The position numbers and the translations under genes were made by a program. Source: Chrysophaeum taylorii (taxonomy: Eukaryota > Sar > Pelagophyceae > Pelagomonadales > Pelagomonadaceae). From it: a DNA stretch of 64,000 bases. Positions 30,281 through 40,040 of this stretch are shown here, one piece after another. Where the stretch lies: contig JAQMWT010000297.1 in assembly GCA_029834535.1 (NCBI GenBank), forward strand, positions 62,001-126,000. Direction: 5' to 3'. The stretch's first letter is position 1, and every line of letters starts with the position of its first letter. Below the pieces are notes generated by a model that saw only the letters and a program-made list of their open reading frames with translations, was not told the DNA's origin and did not search any database.

Positions 30281-32281
30281 ATGGGCGATCGTCTTTATTT
30301 TCGGGGCCATGCCTGCGCGGCGATCGCCGTGTTCTTTGGGGTGTGGGCTTTCTTGGCCCCCGCCATCGTCGAGTGGGACTTTCGGAACGACGTCGCCGCC
30401 GACGCATCCTTGACGCGAAAGGATGGGTCGGCCTACAAGGACTTCGTGAAGAATTCAAAGCAGGAGGTGTTTTACAAGATCTCGTACTTTGACTTTCAGA
30501 ACCCCGACGAAATCTTGAAGGGCGCCGACCCGGAGGTGGTGGTTCGCGGACCCTACGTGTACCGCGAGTACTACGAGAAATTCGAGACGGAATTCGACGG
30601 AAGCCGGAGCCGACTCCACTTCTTCGAGCAAAAAATTTACGTCTTCGACCCGGAGTTGAGCTGCGCTGGGTGCTCTGACTCTGACGTGATCACGACTCTA
30701 GATTTGGTGGCGCTGGAGTTTCTCGAATATTCGTATTTGGCACCGCGCGCCATCAAATACTTGCTGTGCGAGGGCCAGGCCAGGAACGCCGAGAGGGTAG
30801 GCGCTTCGTATTCGCACGTGTCGCCCTTCGCGCGGAAGAGCGTTCGCGATGCGCACTGGGGCATGTGGGGCGACGGGACCCTCGAGACGGCCATGGACAT
30901 TTTGGAGTTCCTCGAGCCCGTCGCGAACACCTCGAGACTTCTCAAGTCTTTCTCGACGCACGCGCCCGGTTTCGAGACTAACTATACGTCCAAGCGCCTC
31001 GTAAAAGCGCTGTATGGGTCGAAGGATGCCGTGCGGACGGGAGGACGCAAGCACGGCCGCGCGGGGAAAGCGATGCGGCAGCGTCGATACATGGGGGCGT
31101 CGGTGGTGAGGTCGTGCTCGAGTCCGACCGTACCCGCGAACGAAACCGCCCAGATTCCGGCCACCTGCGACCCCCAGCAACCAGAGTGGGACGATGCCGA
31201 GGCCCTCGAACACGGCTGGTCCCTCGCCTACGCGACGGACTTCGCGAGTCGCGTCTACGGCGGCTCGGCTGGCTTCGTCCAGCCGCGCTGGTTGAACCGC
31301 GCGAAATTCTCGGGCGGAACGATCTACCACAATCTCGCCTCGTTTTACCGCTTTCTCGCGGCCAAAAGGACGAGGGGCCCCGAACACCTCGCCCTCTTCG
31401 TGTCCTCTATTTACCGGGCGATTGGCTTCTCCCGGACCCTCGAGGACGGTCGGATAGAGAGGCGCGGCGTGCCCCTCGAAAGGTACCAACTCGATAGGGG
31501 GTACGCGATCGAGGCCGGCAACGAATACTCGGTCCAGTTCGACCAGCTCACAACCCCCTCCGGCGTCCTCAACTTGACGCGCGCGGTCGGCCTTCCCCTC
31601 TACGCGACGGCCCCCCACTTGTACCTCGTCGACCCCGCCGTCCAGGCTAGGATCGACGGCATATTCCCCGATAGACGCCTCCACAACGTCTACCTCGACG
31701 TCGAACCGCGCTCGGGTGAGGTCGTCGCCGTCCGCGAGCGCCTCCAGTTCAACGCCCTCCTCTTCAACTACGATCTCCCTGGCCTTCTCGAGGACGACCC
31801 CATCATCGGAGACCGCCTTCCGGGCGACCGCGTCCTCGAGTGCGCGGCCGAGAGAGCCAACTGGACGCTTCCCGACCGGTGGCACGACGGACGACTCAAC
31901 CAAGACGCCCTCATCGTGCCGATCGGCTACATCTCCGAGGGCTACGATCTGAGGGATGACTCCATGAAAGACCTCGCCGAGGATCTCGCAGACGTCGACG
32001 CTTTTGCGCGCGTTTTATTCGGCCTTTGCGCCTGCCTCTCGGGCCTCTTTTCCCTCGCCGCCGCCTACTACTACGCCCATCCCCTCGACGACGACCACGA
32101 CCACGACCACCATGACGACGAGGGCCGTGGTGATCTCGAGTCCAAGAAGTCGTGGTCGGCATACCTCTGCTGCTCTTGCTCCCGCGAGAAAAAGGCGAAG
32201 AATGACCTTTCCGACTCCCTCCTCCACCAAGAAGACACCACAGAGCCCCGCACCACCATGGTCGACGAACCATCGCTCTGA
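30281..32281 (+). CDS. CD36/LIMP-2-type scavenger receptor
   Basis: A 666-residue membrane protein of the CD36 family, whose members bind lipids, lipoproteins or glycoproteins at the cell surface or in lysosomes. Hydrophobic segments lie near residues 10-32 and 568-592, giving the typical hairpin with a large outer domain. NPDEILKGADPEVVVRGPYVYREYYEK matches the conserved N-terminal strand set. The domain contains Cys and NxT/S sites. The cytosolic tail holds an HDHDHH cluster, a CCSCS cluster that could be palmitoylated, and an acidic SDSLL dileucine-type signal at its end. Divergent from the ArfGAP gene. The ligand cannot be inferred. Confidence 0.9.
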   Translation: MGDRLYFRGHACAAIAVFFGVWAFLAPAIVEWDFRNDVAADASLTRKDGSAYKDFVKNSKQEVFYKISYFDFQNPDEILKGADPEVVVRGPYVYREYYEKFETEFDGSRSRLHFFEQKIYVFDPELSCAGCSDSDVITTLDLVALEFLEYSYLAPRAIKYLLCEGQARNAERVGASYSHVSPFARKSVRDAHWGMWGDGTLETAMDILEFLEPVANTSRLLKSFSTHAPGFETNYTSKRLVKALYGSKDAVRTGGRKHGRAGKAMRQRRYMGASVVRSCSSPTVPANETAQIPATCDPQQPEWDDAEALEHGWSLAYATDFASRVYGGSAGFVQPRWLNRAKFSGGTIYHNLASFYRFLAAKRTRGPEHLALFVSSIYRAIGFSRTLEDGRIERRGVPLERYQLDRGYAIEAGNEYSVQFDQLTTPSGVLNLTRAVGLPLYATAPHLYLVDPAVQARIDGIFPDRRLHNVYLDVEPRSGEVVAVRERLQFNALLFNYDLPGLLEDDPIIGDRLPGDRVLECAAERANWTLPDRWHDGRLNQDALIVPIGYISEGYDLRDDSMKDLAEDLADVDAFARVLFGLCACLSGLFSLAAAYYYAHPLDDDHDHDHHDDEGRGDLESKKSWSAYLCCSCSREKKAKNDLSDSLLHQEDTTEPRTTMVDEPSL

Positions 32282-33071
32282 CTCCTTCCTCCAATTCGCC
32301 GCCGCCGCCGCCGCCGCCGCCGCCTCGCGTGCTCTGTAGCTTCTCTCTCTGGTGGCTGCGCGCCGTTGTCGAGTGTGTTATAATATTTATCCTCGGATGC
32401 CTCCTCCATCATCTATAATCCGAGGGCGTCTTCTTCTTTTTCGTCGCGGGGGTGTTCCATGGTTTTTTTCTCAGTTACATCCTCCTCCAGGACGATGCCG
32501 GGGTATAGACCCAACATGTCGTCGTCGTCGTCGTCGTCGAGAACGCGTGCGTTTAGATTTCCTCCGCGCGAAACTGCGCGCGCCTATGGAGCTTGGCGAG
32601 CGGGCGCGGGCACGACCCCCCCCGTGGACGTCACACGCGCCACAACGCGCATCTGACAGACAGACAGACAGACAGACGCGCGATATAGGTCCTTACGTAG
32701 TCGAGTGGCGAAGCGACCGCCGCGCAACTGCGTGATGCGCAACTGCGTGACTGCCAGCGCCGGCGCTGCCCATCCTCCGGGACCTCCTGGGCTCAGTTTC
32801 GCACCACACTCCTACAGCCTCAGATGGCGGGAAATCACTCTGGGTTATTAATCCTTCTGCCTTCTTGCGCTCTTCGTCCTTCGCAGGCACCCTTTTTTTG
32901 CTAGGGTCGTTCGTGGCATCACATTTCTGAAGTGCTTTGCCCCCCCAATTACTGTGTCTTTAAATGTCGACTGTCACTTTTGGGGGGTGAATTCTAGGAG
33001 TGATAGAATCCGAAAACATTCCGCAGAACGACAAGAAAACAACTTTCCTTGAATTTCAGGTTCTGGGGTCG
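32282..33071. other. Intergenic with simple repeats
   Basis: Contains a GCC run (32297-32327), a GTC run (32519-32538), CAGA repeats (32658-32677) and the 19-mer TGTCTTTAAATGTCGACTG (32955-32973), which is the reverse complement of 6707-6725. No gene recognised. Confidence 0.5.
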
Positions 33072-34058
33072 ATGTTGGTGTTCACGTTTTTCGCCGGCGT
33101 CGCCCGCGGGTTCGGGTACACCAAGGGGAGCGAGGAGTTCTTCGACCTCGTTGGTGATGCGTTGTATCCCGAGGGAATCCTCACCCTCCCGAGTGGCGAG
33201 GTGTTGGTCGGCGGATTTGGCGATGGATCGCTCCAATTCATTAACGGCGGCGACTACTTTAGCGCACCCGGCGAGAATGGCATGGTCATCGCCGTCGGCT
33301 TTGCGGTGGATGGGGACATGCTGTGGGTTGCAAACTTCAACTTCAACGTGACCGGGGGCATTCCGGGGTCGCAGCTCAAGGCATTCAGCTTGAACGGCAC
33401 GCTCGTCGCCACGTTTCCCTCCTTCGAGGATTACGAGCTGGGCGTCTTTTTCAACGAAGTCGCTGTGACGGGCGGCAGAGTCTACGTGTCGGATACCTTC
33501 ACGAATCAAATTTGGACGGCAACGCTCACCGCGGGAGTCGAAGTCCTGGTTTCGGACGACCTCCTCGTCAATCCAGACCCCGACCGTCCCTTTGGCCAGA
33601 ACGGACTCGCGGCGACCCCCGACGGCAGGTACCTGATCGTCTCGGTAATGGATCGCCTCGACGCGGGCGACGGCCGCCTCGTCCGCGTGGATTTAGTATC
33701 AAACGAGGTCGCGAACGTCACGCTCTCCGGCGCCACGGCCGAGTTTGCCGGCTCCGATGGCATGTTCTTCTACACCGACTCCATGATGTTCATGGTCAAT
33801 GTCTTTTCGGCAGCGGGCGCCATCATTACTGCCGACTTTTCCGATGATTTTTCCGCGGCAACCCTCGTCGTCCGCGACGCGTTCCAAGATGCCTACGACC
33901 GTCCCACCGCCAGCGACATCAAGGACGACCGCCTTTTCACCGTCAATTCACAGCTCAACCACATCATTGACGACAACGACGGCCAATTCGGCACCGACCC
34001 GGAACTCCCCTTTCAAGTCGTCTCCGTCCCCTTGGCCGACCTCCTCGGCGAATCTTAA
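33072..34058 (+). CDS. Secreted beta-propeller protein (SMP-30/NHL-like)
   Basis: The frame is open from a GTG at 33000, but the ATG at 33072 gives MLVFTFFAGVARGFG, a likely signal peptide, and is the better start (328 residues). The rest is a series of strand-rich steps of about 45 residues such as YPEGILTLPSGEVLVGGFGDG, FAVDGDMLWVANF, VAVTGGRVYVSDTFTNQIW and LAATPDGRYLIVSV. These fit the blades of a six-bladed propeller as in SMP-30/gluconolactonase or NHL proteins. Members hydrolyse lactones or act as binding scaffolds. No catalytic metal site can be assigned with confidence. The gene stands alone with more than 700 bp free on each side. Confidence 0.6.
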   Translation: MLVFTFFAGVARGFGYTKGSEEFFDLVGDALYPEGILTLPSGEVLVGGFGDGSLQFINGGDYFSAPGENGMVIAVGFAVDGDMLWVANFNFNVTGGIPGSQLKAFSLNGTLVATFPSFEDYELGVFFNEVAVTGGRVYVSDTFTNQIWTATLTAGVEVLVSDDLLVNPDPDRPFGQNGLAATPDGRYLIVSVMDRLDAGDGRLVRVDLVSNEVANVTLSGATAEFAGSDGMFFYTDSMMFMVNVFSAAGAIITADFSDDFSAATLVVRDAFQDAYDRPTASDIKDDRLFTVNSQLNHIIDDNDGQFGTDPELPFQVVSVPLADLLGES

Positions 34059-35350
34059 TCTTAATGCTTCTCATTTTTCGAGCGAACAGCGGTGCGTGCT
34101 TTTTGTGGACAACGGGGTTGATGAGGCACATCGAGTTTTGGGCGGACAACCCGTTATCGTTCCTCCTCCAGGCTTAGCAGCAGGGCCGCGAGGCGCGGCT
34201 ACAAAAAAAGTTGCGCGACAACGACAACGACAGCGCGAAGGTAGGTTCCACGAGTCGACATCTACTACAACATAGGTCGACGTACGGCCCGTTCTGTGGG
34301 TGGTCATTTCTGTTTTAATAAAGCGGTGATCAGACATTATAGAGCACGGGGATCGTGGCTGGCATCGTCTGGGATTGTGTGCCGGTGCGAGTACTATTGT
34401 GGCTTTGACATTTTTGTGCTCTCGTCGTCCAGGCAAGGGTTTGTTGAGGTAATAAAACTCGTACTCCTGCGCGCCCTTGGGAAACGAACGATCACTGCGC
34501 TCGGGCGACGTCGATAGACGGATAACCATTTGATAACCATTTTTAGCTGGGTTCTATGCACCACGCGTACAGAAGACGCGCTGCACCCCCGAGCTGACTG
34601 ATAAATTCCCTAATTAAGCGACCAACAAGGATCCCTCCCGGCTCTAGTAAGAGCTGGTCCGAGGCACAACGTGCACACGTCGAGAGCTCGTCGTGTCGCC
34701 GAGAACTCGCGGGCACACTTGAGCTTCGCGAAAACGAAGATGACGACACGGCGAGCCAGACCAGCTCGTGCACCGACATTCCCAAAAACTGGCTGCTTCA
34801 GAGAGAGAGGTGCGCGCGCATGCAGCCTCCCGAGGAAAGAAAACAGGGGAGCTGGCTTTTTTTGTGATGTCTCGATGGTAGCATTCACGCGTTGAAGGCC
34901 ATGATGACAAGAGTACCGAACAACACATCACCGAGGAACGGCTTTTAAATAATAAATCTTCGAACGACAAGAATATTCACTCGCGCATCGTCGAATTAAA
35001 AACAAACCGAATTTTAAAGGCAAGAAAAACGTACCGCCACGCGGAGCTCACCAGCAGCAGCGCCTACTGCAAAAAAAAACTCTTCTTGTTTCCTTGCCCG
35101 GCGGTAAAGAGTTGTGCTTTCAAAGTTCTCGATTCGGACGCAGGACACATCCTTCATGGGGCTTGGTGACGGTCACCTCCTCTAAAGCTGCCTGGATACG
35201 TCACGTCTTGGCTCGGCCACCTCCGGGCTGCTGCTGCTGCTGCTGCTGCTATATCACGCGCGACCTTGTTGCCGTTCTAACAAGTGTGGTTCTCGCGGTC
35301 GGTCGAAAAGAGAGCTCGCCCGCCGGGGGATAAGCTTAATTTTGTGTGTG
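34059..35350. other. Intergenic, nothing recognised
   Basis: About 1.3 kb. It contains an AACCGAATTTTAAAGG word (35005-35020) that recurs at 63692-63707, and a CTG run (35229-35250). No coding pattern or RNA gene recognised. Confidence 0.4.
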
Positions 35351-37510
35351 ATGGTTAGGCCACCACCACCAGTAATCATGGTTTTCGGGGTGTTGTCGGC
35401 CGCGGCGACGTCGCCGTTGGTCGTGCCCGAATCCGTGCTGGACGAGGCAGCGGAGCGCGTGAAGGTGTACGTCTACAAGGAGCGGGGGAAAAAACCGTCG
35501 CTGGGGGAACCGTCGGGGCGGATCTACTGGCAGCTCGAAGGGCGACTCGTGCGCGGTCTGCCGCGCACCTCCAAGGCGTCCGAGGCGACGCATTTTTGGA
35601 TCCCGCACGCGCTCATGGCGCACTGGCGACCCCCGAGCACCGAGGCGCGCGCGCGACTCGAGAGTTATTACCGACGCCGGCTGCGACCGACGCTGGAGAA
35701 GGTGCTCAACAAGCTGCCGTACTTCAACAAATCCCGCGACGCGCACCTGTTCGCGTACGCGTACGACTTGGGTCCCGTGTGCGAGGCCGAGGGCAGCATT
35801 CTCGACGACCCGCTCTTCCAGCAGGTCGTCCACGGGAGTCGCGTCGTGGGGTATCACGCGCGCGACGCGGCTTTCGACGATTCGCTGGCCGCTTCTGTCC
35901 CCAGGTTTGGGAGGAGACCCAAGTTGCGATTCGGGGCGCGGCGGAGCTGCTGGGGGGCGCGGGACGTCGCGGTGCCGCAGTTCAACAAGTTCCACGCTCG
36001 CGGATTTTCTGACGGAACGACGGAAGCGGCGCGCGGCGAAGACGGCAAATGGGTCGCGCGGCTCGTCCGAGAAGCAAAGAGGCGGAAGGCGACCTTCTTC
36101 TTCCGCGGCCAGATCGTCACGGGCCGCTGCTCGGCCACCGTGCGGTTCTGGCTCGCGCGATACTGCGCGACGCGTCCGTGGTGCGCGTCGGACGGCGACG
36201 CGCGGTCGGCCGTTTTCGCGCCCGCGCCGGGAGGCTGGGGCTGCTGGTCGTCGCGGTTTTACGACGCCGTCGATGCCGTCACCATCCCGGTGCGCCTCGC
36301 CGACGGCCTCGTCGAGCCCTTCGCCCGTCTCCTCAACTACTCGGCCTTCGTCCGGACCCTAGAGACCGGCGGCGACCGGGAGACCCTCGACTCGGACGGC
36401 CTCGCCGCGGCGTTCGACGCCATGCACGCCGAGGCGACGGCCTGGCGCCGCGACTGCGCCGCCGCCGCCTCTTCTTCGGATGATGACCTCTGCCTCTCGA
36501 ACCCCCTCTCCCGCACCATGCGAGCCCTCGCCCTCGCACGCCCCTTCCTCGGCTGGGACGACCGCCGCCACGCGGGTCGCAACGCCTTCGCCCTCTTCCT
36601 CGCCGACCTCTACCTCCGACATAACCGGAGCAGTTCTTCTCTACCAATGGTAATAAGCAGGGGCGGTTCGTATGTTCCTCCTCCTCCTCCTCAGGAAGCC
36701 CCGCAGTTCTCCGGGATGGACTTTTTTGAAGGCGTCGAGGGCGAGGCAGTTTTTGTAGCACGCCTTGAGCTTGGGGAATTTGGCCAGGTCGACGCGACGG
36801 TTGAGGTTGGGGTTTGTCTGGGACCAGTGGACCTGGGGCATCACGAAGACGTCGGCCATGGAAGGCTGGTCCCCGACGAGGAAGTTGCCCGGCGCGGGCG
36901 GGACGCGCGCGAGGTCGATGCACATTTCTTCGGGCGAGTTCAGCGCGTCCTCGAGCTCTCGAAACCCCATCTCGAGCCAGTGGCGGTGCCAGCGGTCGAG
37001 TCCCTCCGCGTCGACCTTCAAGCCTTGCTGCAAGAACCGGTCGACGCGGTAGTATCCGAAGGGCGCGATCTCCGTCGCCGACGCCGTCGCGAGCCGCCGC
37101 GCCTGCGACCGCGCGGAGACGTCCGTCGGCAGCAGCGACGGTCCCTTCGCCTTGAACTCGTTCAAAAAGTTGAAGATAGCCCCGGGTGCCTGGACGCGCT
37201 TCTCCCCGACCATCAAGTGCGGCTTTTTTCCGACCGAGTCCGGCCTGCCGTCTGGCCTTATTTCGACAGGCATCATCACTTCGGTAAATGGAATCTGCCT
37301 CGCGTGAAGCACGAACCGCGTCAAGACGGACGTCGAGGACGTGGGAAACCCGTGGAGAACCACCGGCGCGCTCGTCATGTCATCACTCTGGTGCTGCCTC
37401 ACAACTGGTGGTGCCTCAACCACGGAAACCTCACTGTCACAGAACTTCAACACAGCCGCAACCAGAGTTGTAGTGGAGGAGGGAGGAGGAGGAGGGTAAG
37501 CATGCAATAA
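35351..37510 (+). CDS. Exostosin-like (GT47) glycosyltransferase; 3' part overlaps the GST gene antisense
   Basis: ATGs at 35351 and 35378 both precede a hydrophobic N-terminal stretch (VIMVFGVLSAAATSPL), a signal anchor or signal peptide. The body has exostosin features: VKVYVYKERG, EATHFWIPHALM, PYFNKSRDAHLFAYAYDLG, DVAVPQFNKF, ATFFFRGQI and a SRFYDAVDAVTIPVRLADGLVEPF region like the GT47 acceptor/donor-binding end. Such enzymes build glycans in the Golgi. The domain ends near 36,630. The frame has no stop until 37508-37510, but everything after about 36,640 is the complement of the GST gene and looks non-coding. A one-base shift near 36,630 would give a stop at about 36,651, so the true end is probably there. 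Confidence 0.7.
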   Translation: MVRPPPPVIMVFGVLSAAATSPLVVPESVLDEAAERVKVYVYKERGKKPSLGEPSGRIYWQLEGRLVRGLPRTSKASEATHFWIPHALMAHWRPPSTEARARLESYYRRRLRPTLEKVLNKLPYFNKSRDAHLFAYAYDLGPVCEAEGSILDDPLFQQVVHGSRVVGYHARDAAFDDSLAASVPRFGRRPKLRFGARRSCWGARDVAVPQFNKFHARGFSDGTTEAARGEDGKWVARLVREAKRRKATFFFRGQIVTGRCSATVRFWLARYCATRPWCASDGDARSAVFAPAPGGWGCWSSRFYDAVDAVTIPVRLADGLVEPFARLLNYSAFVRTLETGGDRETLDSDGLAAAFDAMHAEATAWRRDCAAAASSSDDDLCLSNPLSRTMRALALARPFLGWDDRRHAGRNAFALFLADLYLRHNRSSSSLPMVISRGGSYVPPPPPQEAPQFSGMDFFEGVEGEAVFVARLELGEFGQVDATVEVGVCLGPVDLGHHEDVGHGRLVPDEEVARRGRDAREVDAHFFGRVQRVLELSKPHLEPVAVPAVESLRVDLQALLQEPVDAVVSEGRDLRRRRRREPPRLRPRGDVRRQQRRSLRLELVQKVEDSPGCLDALLPDHQVRLFSDRVRPAVWPYFDRHHHFGKWNLPRVKHEPRQDGRRGRGKPVENHRRARHVITLVLPHNWWCLNHGNLTVTELQHSRNQSCSGGGRRRRVSMQ
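36641..37378 (-). CDS. Zeta-like glutathione S-transferase / maleylacetoacetate isomerase-like
   Basis: The frame is open from 37507, but the ATG at 37376-37378 begins the fold (MTSAPVVLHGFPTSSTSVLTR), giving about 245 residues. The N-terminal thioredoxin-like part has SSTSVLTRFVLHARQIPFTEV with Ser candidates for activating glutathione, and the QAPGAIFNFL step. The C-terminal helical part has RHWLEMGFRELEDAL, FLVGDQPSMADVFVMPQVHW and FPKLKACYKNCLALDAFKKVHP, close to zeta-class enzymes. Those enzymes isomerise maleylacetoacetate in tyrosine breakdown or handle halo-acids. It converges on the GT47 gene and is divergent from the ankyrin gene, with 147 bp between starts. Confidence 0.85.
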   Translation of the reverse strand: MTSAPVVLHGFPTSSTSVLTRFVLHARQIPFTEVMMPVEIRPDGRPDSVGKKPHLMVGEKRVQAPGAIFNFLNEFKAKGPSLLPTDVSARSQARRLATASATEIAPFGYYRVDRFLQQGLKVDAEGLDRWHRHWLEMGFRELEDALNSPEEMCIDLARVPPAPGNFLVGDQPSMADVFVMPQVHWSQTNPNLNRRVDLAKFPKLKACYKNCLALDAFKKVHPGELRGFLRRRRRNIRTAPAYYHW

Positions 37511-37525
37511 TCAGGTTCGGCCGAG

Positions 37526-38704
37526 ATGTCGTCGTCGTCCTACGAGCCGGCGCCTCAAAGCTTTGTGGCCAAGCACGCTTTGCGGGAACTCGTGGACATG
37601 AGGGCGCGCGTGATGCTGAACGGCGTGGAGGACATCGAGGAGCTCGAGGCCGTGATAGAAGCGAAGGAGGCGTGGGTGTTCGGGTTGCTCGAGGGAGTCT
37701 CGCACGGCGCTTTAGTCGCCTTGTCGCGGAGACGAATTGAGACCCAGGAACATCTCGTCGAGATCTCGAAACTGTTCGATAAAGTCGGCGTCGAGCAGCA
37801 CGTGCGCGAGCTGCTGGTTCGGATGGTACCGGGCCGCGGATACGACCCAGACGTGGACGAGAACGTCCGATTACCTCGGGGCGTATCTTCGGATTCGGAC
37901 GGCACCGAAGAGGAGCTCGCGGAGTTTGTTAGGCTCGGGGCGATCGACTGGGTCGCCATGTGCTTGCACGACCACGCCGGCCTCGGACGTCACGCGTGTC
38001 GCGTCGCCGCCGAGGCCGGAAGCCTCGAAGTCCTCTCGTGGGCTCGGGCCCGGGGCTACGCGTGGGACGAACGCACCTGCTCGAGTGCTGCAGAGGGCGG
38101 TCACCTTGATGTGTTGAAATGGGCGCGCCAGCACGGCTGCCCCTGGGACGTTCGAACCTGCACCGTTGCCGCCGCTTCGGGTCGGCTCGACGTCCTCAAA
38201 TGGGCGCGCGACAACGACTGTCCTTGGGACGCCTGGACGTGCGCGGAAGCCGCTCGATTCGGCCACCTCGAGGTCTTACAGTGGGCTCGCAACAACGGTT
38301 GTCCTTGGAACGACCTCACGTGCTCCCGAGCTGCGCACGCGGGCCATCTCCAAATCCTCAAGTGGGCCCGGGAACGAGGCTGTCCTTGGAACGAACTCGC
38401 GTGCACCCAGGCCGCGCTCGGCGGCCATCTCGACTTGCTCGAGTGGGCGCGTCGCAATGGCTGCCCGTGGGACGAGGCTACCTGCTCCATGGCAGCCAGG
38501 GCCGGCCATCTACACGTCCTGAAGTGGGCGCACGCAAATGGCTGCCCCTGGGACGAATGGACGTGTACCTGGGCGGCCCTCTTCGGAAACCTCCGAGTTC
38601 TCGAGTGGGCGAGGCAAAACGACTGCCCGTGGGACAAATCAAAGTGCGAGGCTGCGACCGACGCCGACGTCCGCACTTGGGTGCAAGCACAACCAGATCA
38701 GTAA
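37526..38704 (+). CDS. Ankyrin-type repeat protein with 27-residue CPWD units
   Basis: A 392-residue protein. Residues 1-160 form a helical, acidic N-terminal region of unknown type. From about residue 165 there are eight repeats of 27 residues, each like GHLDVLKWARQHGCPWDVRTC followed by two to three residues and AA. This ankyrin variant is abundant in some stramenopile genomes and in giant viruses infecting protists. Repeats give a protein-binding surface; the partner is unknown. Decayed relatives follow at 38820, 41405 and 42996. The start is the first ATG. The frame is clean and the repeats are diverged enough to be stable. Confidence 0.85.
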   Translation: MSSSSYEPAPQSFVAKHALRELVDMRARVMLNGVEDIEELEAVIEAKEAWVFGLLEGVSHGALVALSRRRIETQEHLVEISKLFDKVGVEQHVRELLVRMVPGRGYDPDVDENVRLPRGVSSDSDGTEEELAEFVRLGAIDWVAMCLHDHAGLGRHACRVAAEAGSLEVLSWARARGYAWDERTCSSAAEGGHLDVLKWARQHGCPWDVRTCTVAAASGRLDVLKWARDNDCPWDAWTCAEAARFGHLEVLQWARNNGCPWNDLTCSRAAHAGHLQILKWARERGCPWNELACTQAALGGHLDLLEWARRNGCPWDEATCSMAARAGHLHVLKWAHANGCPWDEWTCTWAALFGNLRVLEWARQNDCPWDKSKCEAATDADVRTWVQAQPDQ

Positions 38705-38819
38705 GGCGACGAAGCCGCCTTAGATTCTTATTTCCACGACTTAAGAGAAGCTTGCTTCTTGGCGCCTTTGGAATGACCGAAACCTAACCTCGATCGAGAG
38801 GAATTTTTTGGAGCCAGTT

Positions 38820-39330
38820 TCAGGCCACCTCTCGAGAGGTCCGCGAGTGGGCCCACGAAGAAGAAGAAGAAGAAGAAGAAGAAGAAGACGGCAAGTACCG
38901 ATACGATATGCGCGCAGATCAAGCTGATGAGGTGGCCACCCACCACATCGAGATCCTCGTCGAGCGAGCGCGCGCCGACGACTGCCCGATCGACGTGCGT
39001 GCCGAGCCAGCAAAGAAAAAAGAAAGGGTGGCCACTTCCTTCCTTCCTCCCTCCCTCCCTCCATAAAAAGTCCCCGAGCAGGGTGGCGCGCGCCAACGGC
39101 TGGGAGTGGGACCCCAAACCGCAAACTGCAGCAGCACGCAGCCACCGCGAATTATTGAAGTGGCCGCGGTTGAACGAACGTCCCGTCCCTGGAGAGCGGA
39201 CGTTCGTGGTGTGGTGGCGAACGCTGGACACTTTCACGTCTGGGTGACTTGACGTGCTTTCAGGCAGCAGAGGCCGGTCGCGTCGAGATGTCTCTTTAAG
39301 CGGGCCTCGCACAGCCCGTTGTCGCTCAAA
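38820..39330 (+). pseudogene. Decayed ankyrin-type repeat gene
   Basis: Traces in several frames: VREWAHEEE with a Glu run from GAA repeats, EILVERARADDCPIDV, ARANGWEWDPK, ELLKWPRL, and RTFVV or ANAGHFHVW. These correspond to pieces of the CPWD-type repeat. No open frame joins them. It directly follows the intact ankyrin gene, so it probably arose as a tandem copy. Confidence 0.5.
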
Positions 39331-40040
39331 GCCGATTTTTTGTGCTAGCGCGGGCGACGTCCCGTATATATTAAAGCGGGGGGTGCGGAGGGAAGACGCA
39401 TTTTTTTTCCGACTTAAACTTAACTGCCTTCGACGACGATGAATAAGTGACCCGTGCGAACTTGATTGAACCCCGCGTTGCTTCCTTTCTCTCCCTCTCG
39501 GGGACTACTGCTCGGGGACAGTCTACGCGAGAGGAGGCCGGTCTCGTAAGAAAAAACGCAGGTGTGCCCATCAATTGCCCACCAAGCATCCGTGCGCGTA
39601 TTGATTGGCAGCACAGCTCGCGTTGGATTGGCACGATATCCCGAGCGAGTGCGGACGTCTACCTCAAGGTCGTGTCGTGACCGAGTTCTCAAAGGTCGCG
39701 GGGGTTCGGCGTATGTTGAGAGTGCGGTGAGTGTAGGGGAAGCCGGGCGACGCGTGTCCCAACAGGAGATGCGTATGCGGTGGCGAGTTGGCAACTATTG
39801 CCGATTGGGAGGGCAGTGGGCCATCTCAAGGAAGGGTTCGAGATAATGCGGGGTGCAAGCCCCCGCGAACAACAACGACAACAACAACAAGTCGGCCGTT
39901 CCGAAATGCAATGGGTCGTGCCATTGGTGAGCGCGATTGGGGTTGAGGTTTCTATAAGGCGGGGGTTGCACAGGAGTATCGCGTCAGACGGCGGAAGGTC
40001 GTCTGGTATTTAGACACCAAACGGACGGACGAAAGCTGGC
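39331..40040. other. Non-coding stretch
   Basis: No coherent coding signal. Ends where the Copia remnant begins. A CAACAA simple repeat lies at 39868-39890. Confidence 0.4.

Noticed and set aside
30698-31903. 401-codon minus-strand frame across the CD36-type gene
   Set aside because: Antisense of a clear gene in GC-rich DNA; no recognisable domain and atypical composition.
35005-35031. 27-bp word similar to 63692-63718 (AACCGAATTTTAAAGG)
   Set aside because: Too short and AT-rich to claim a shared element from two places; noted only.
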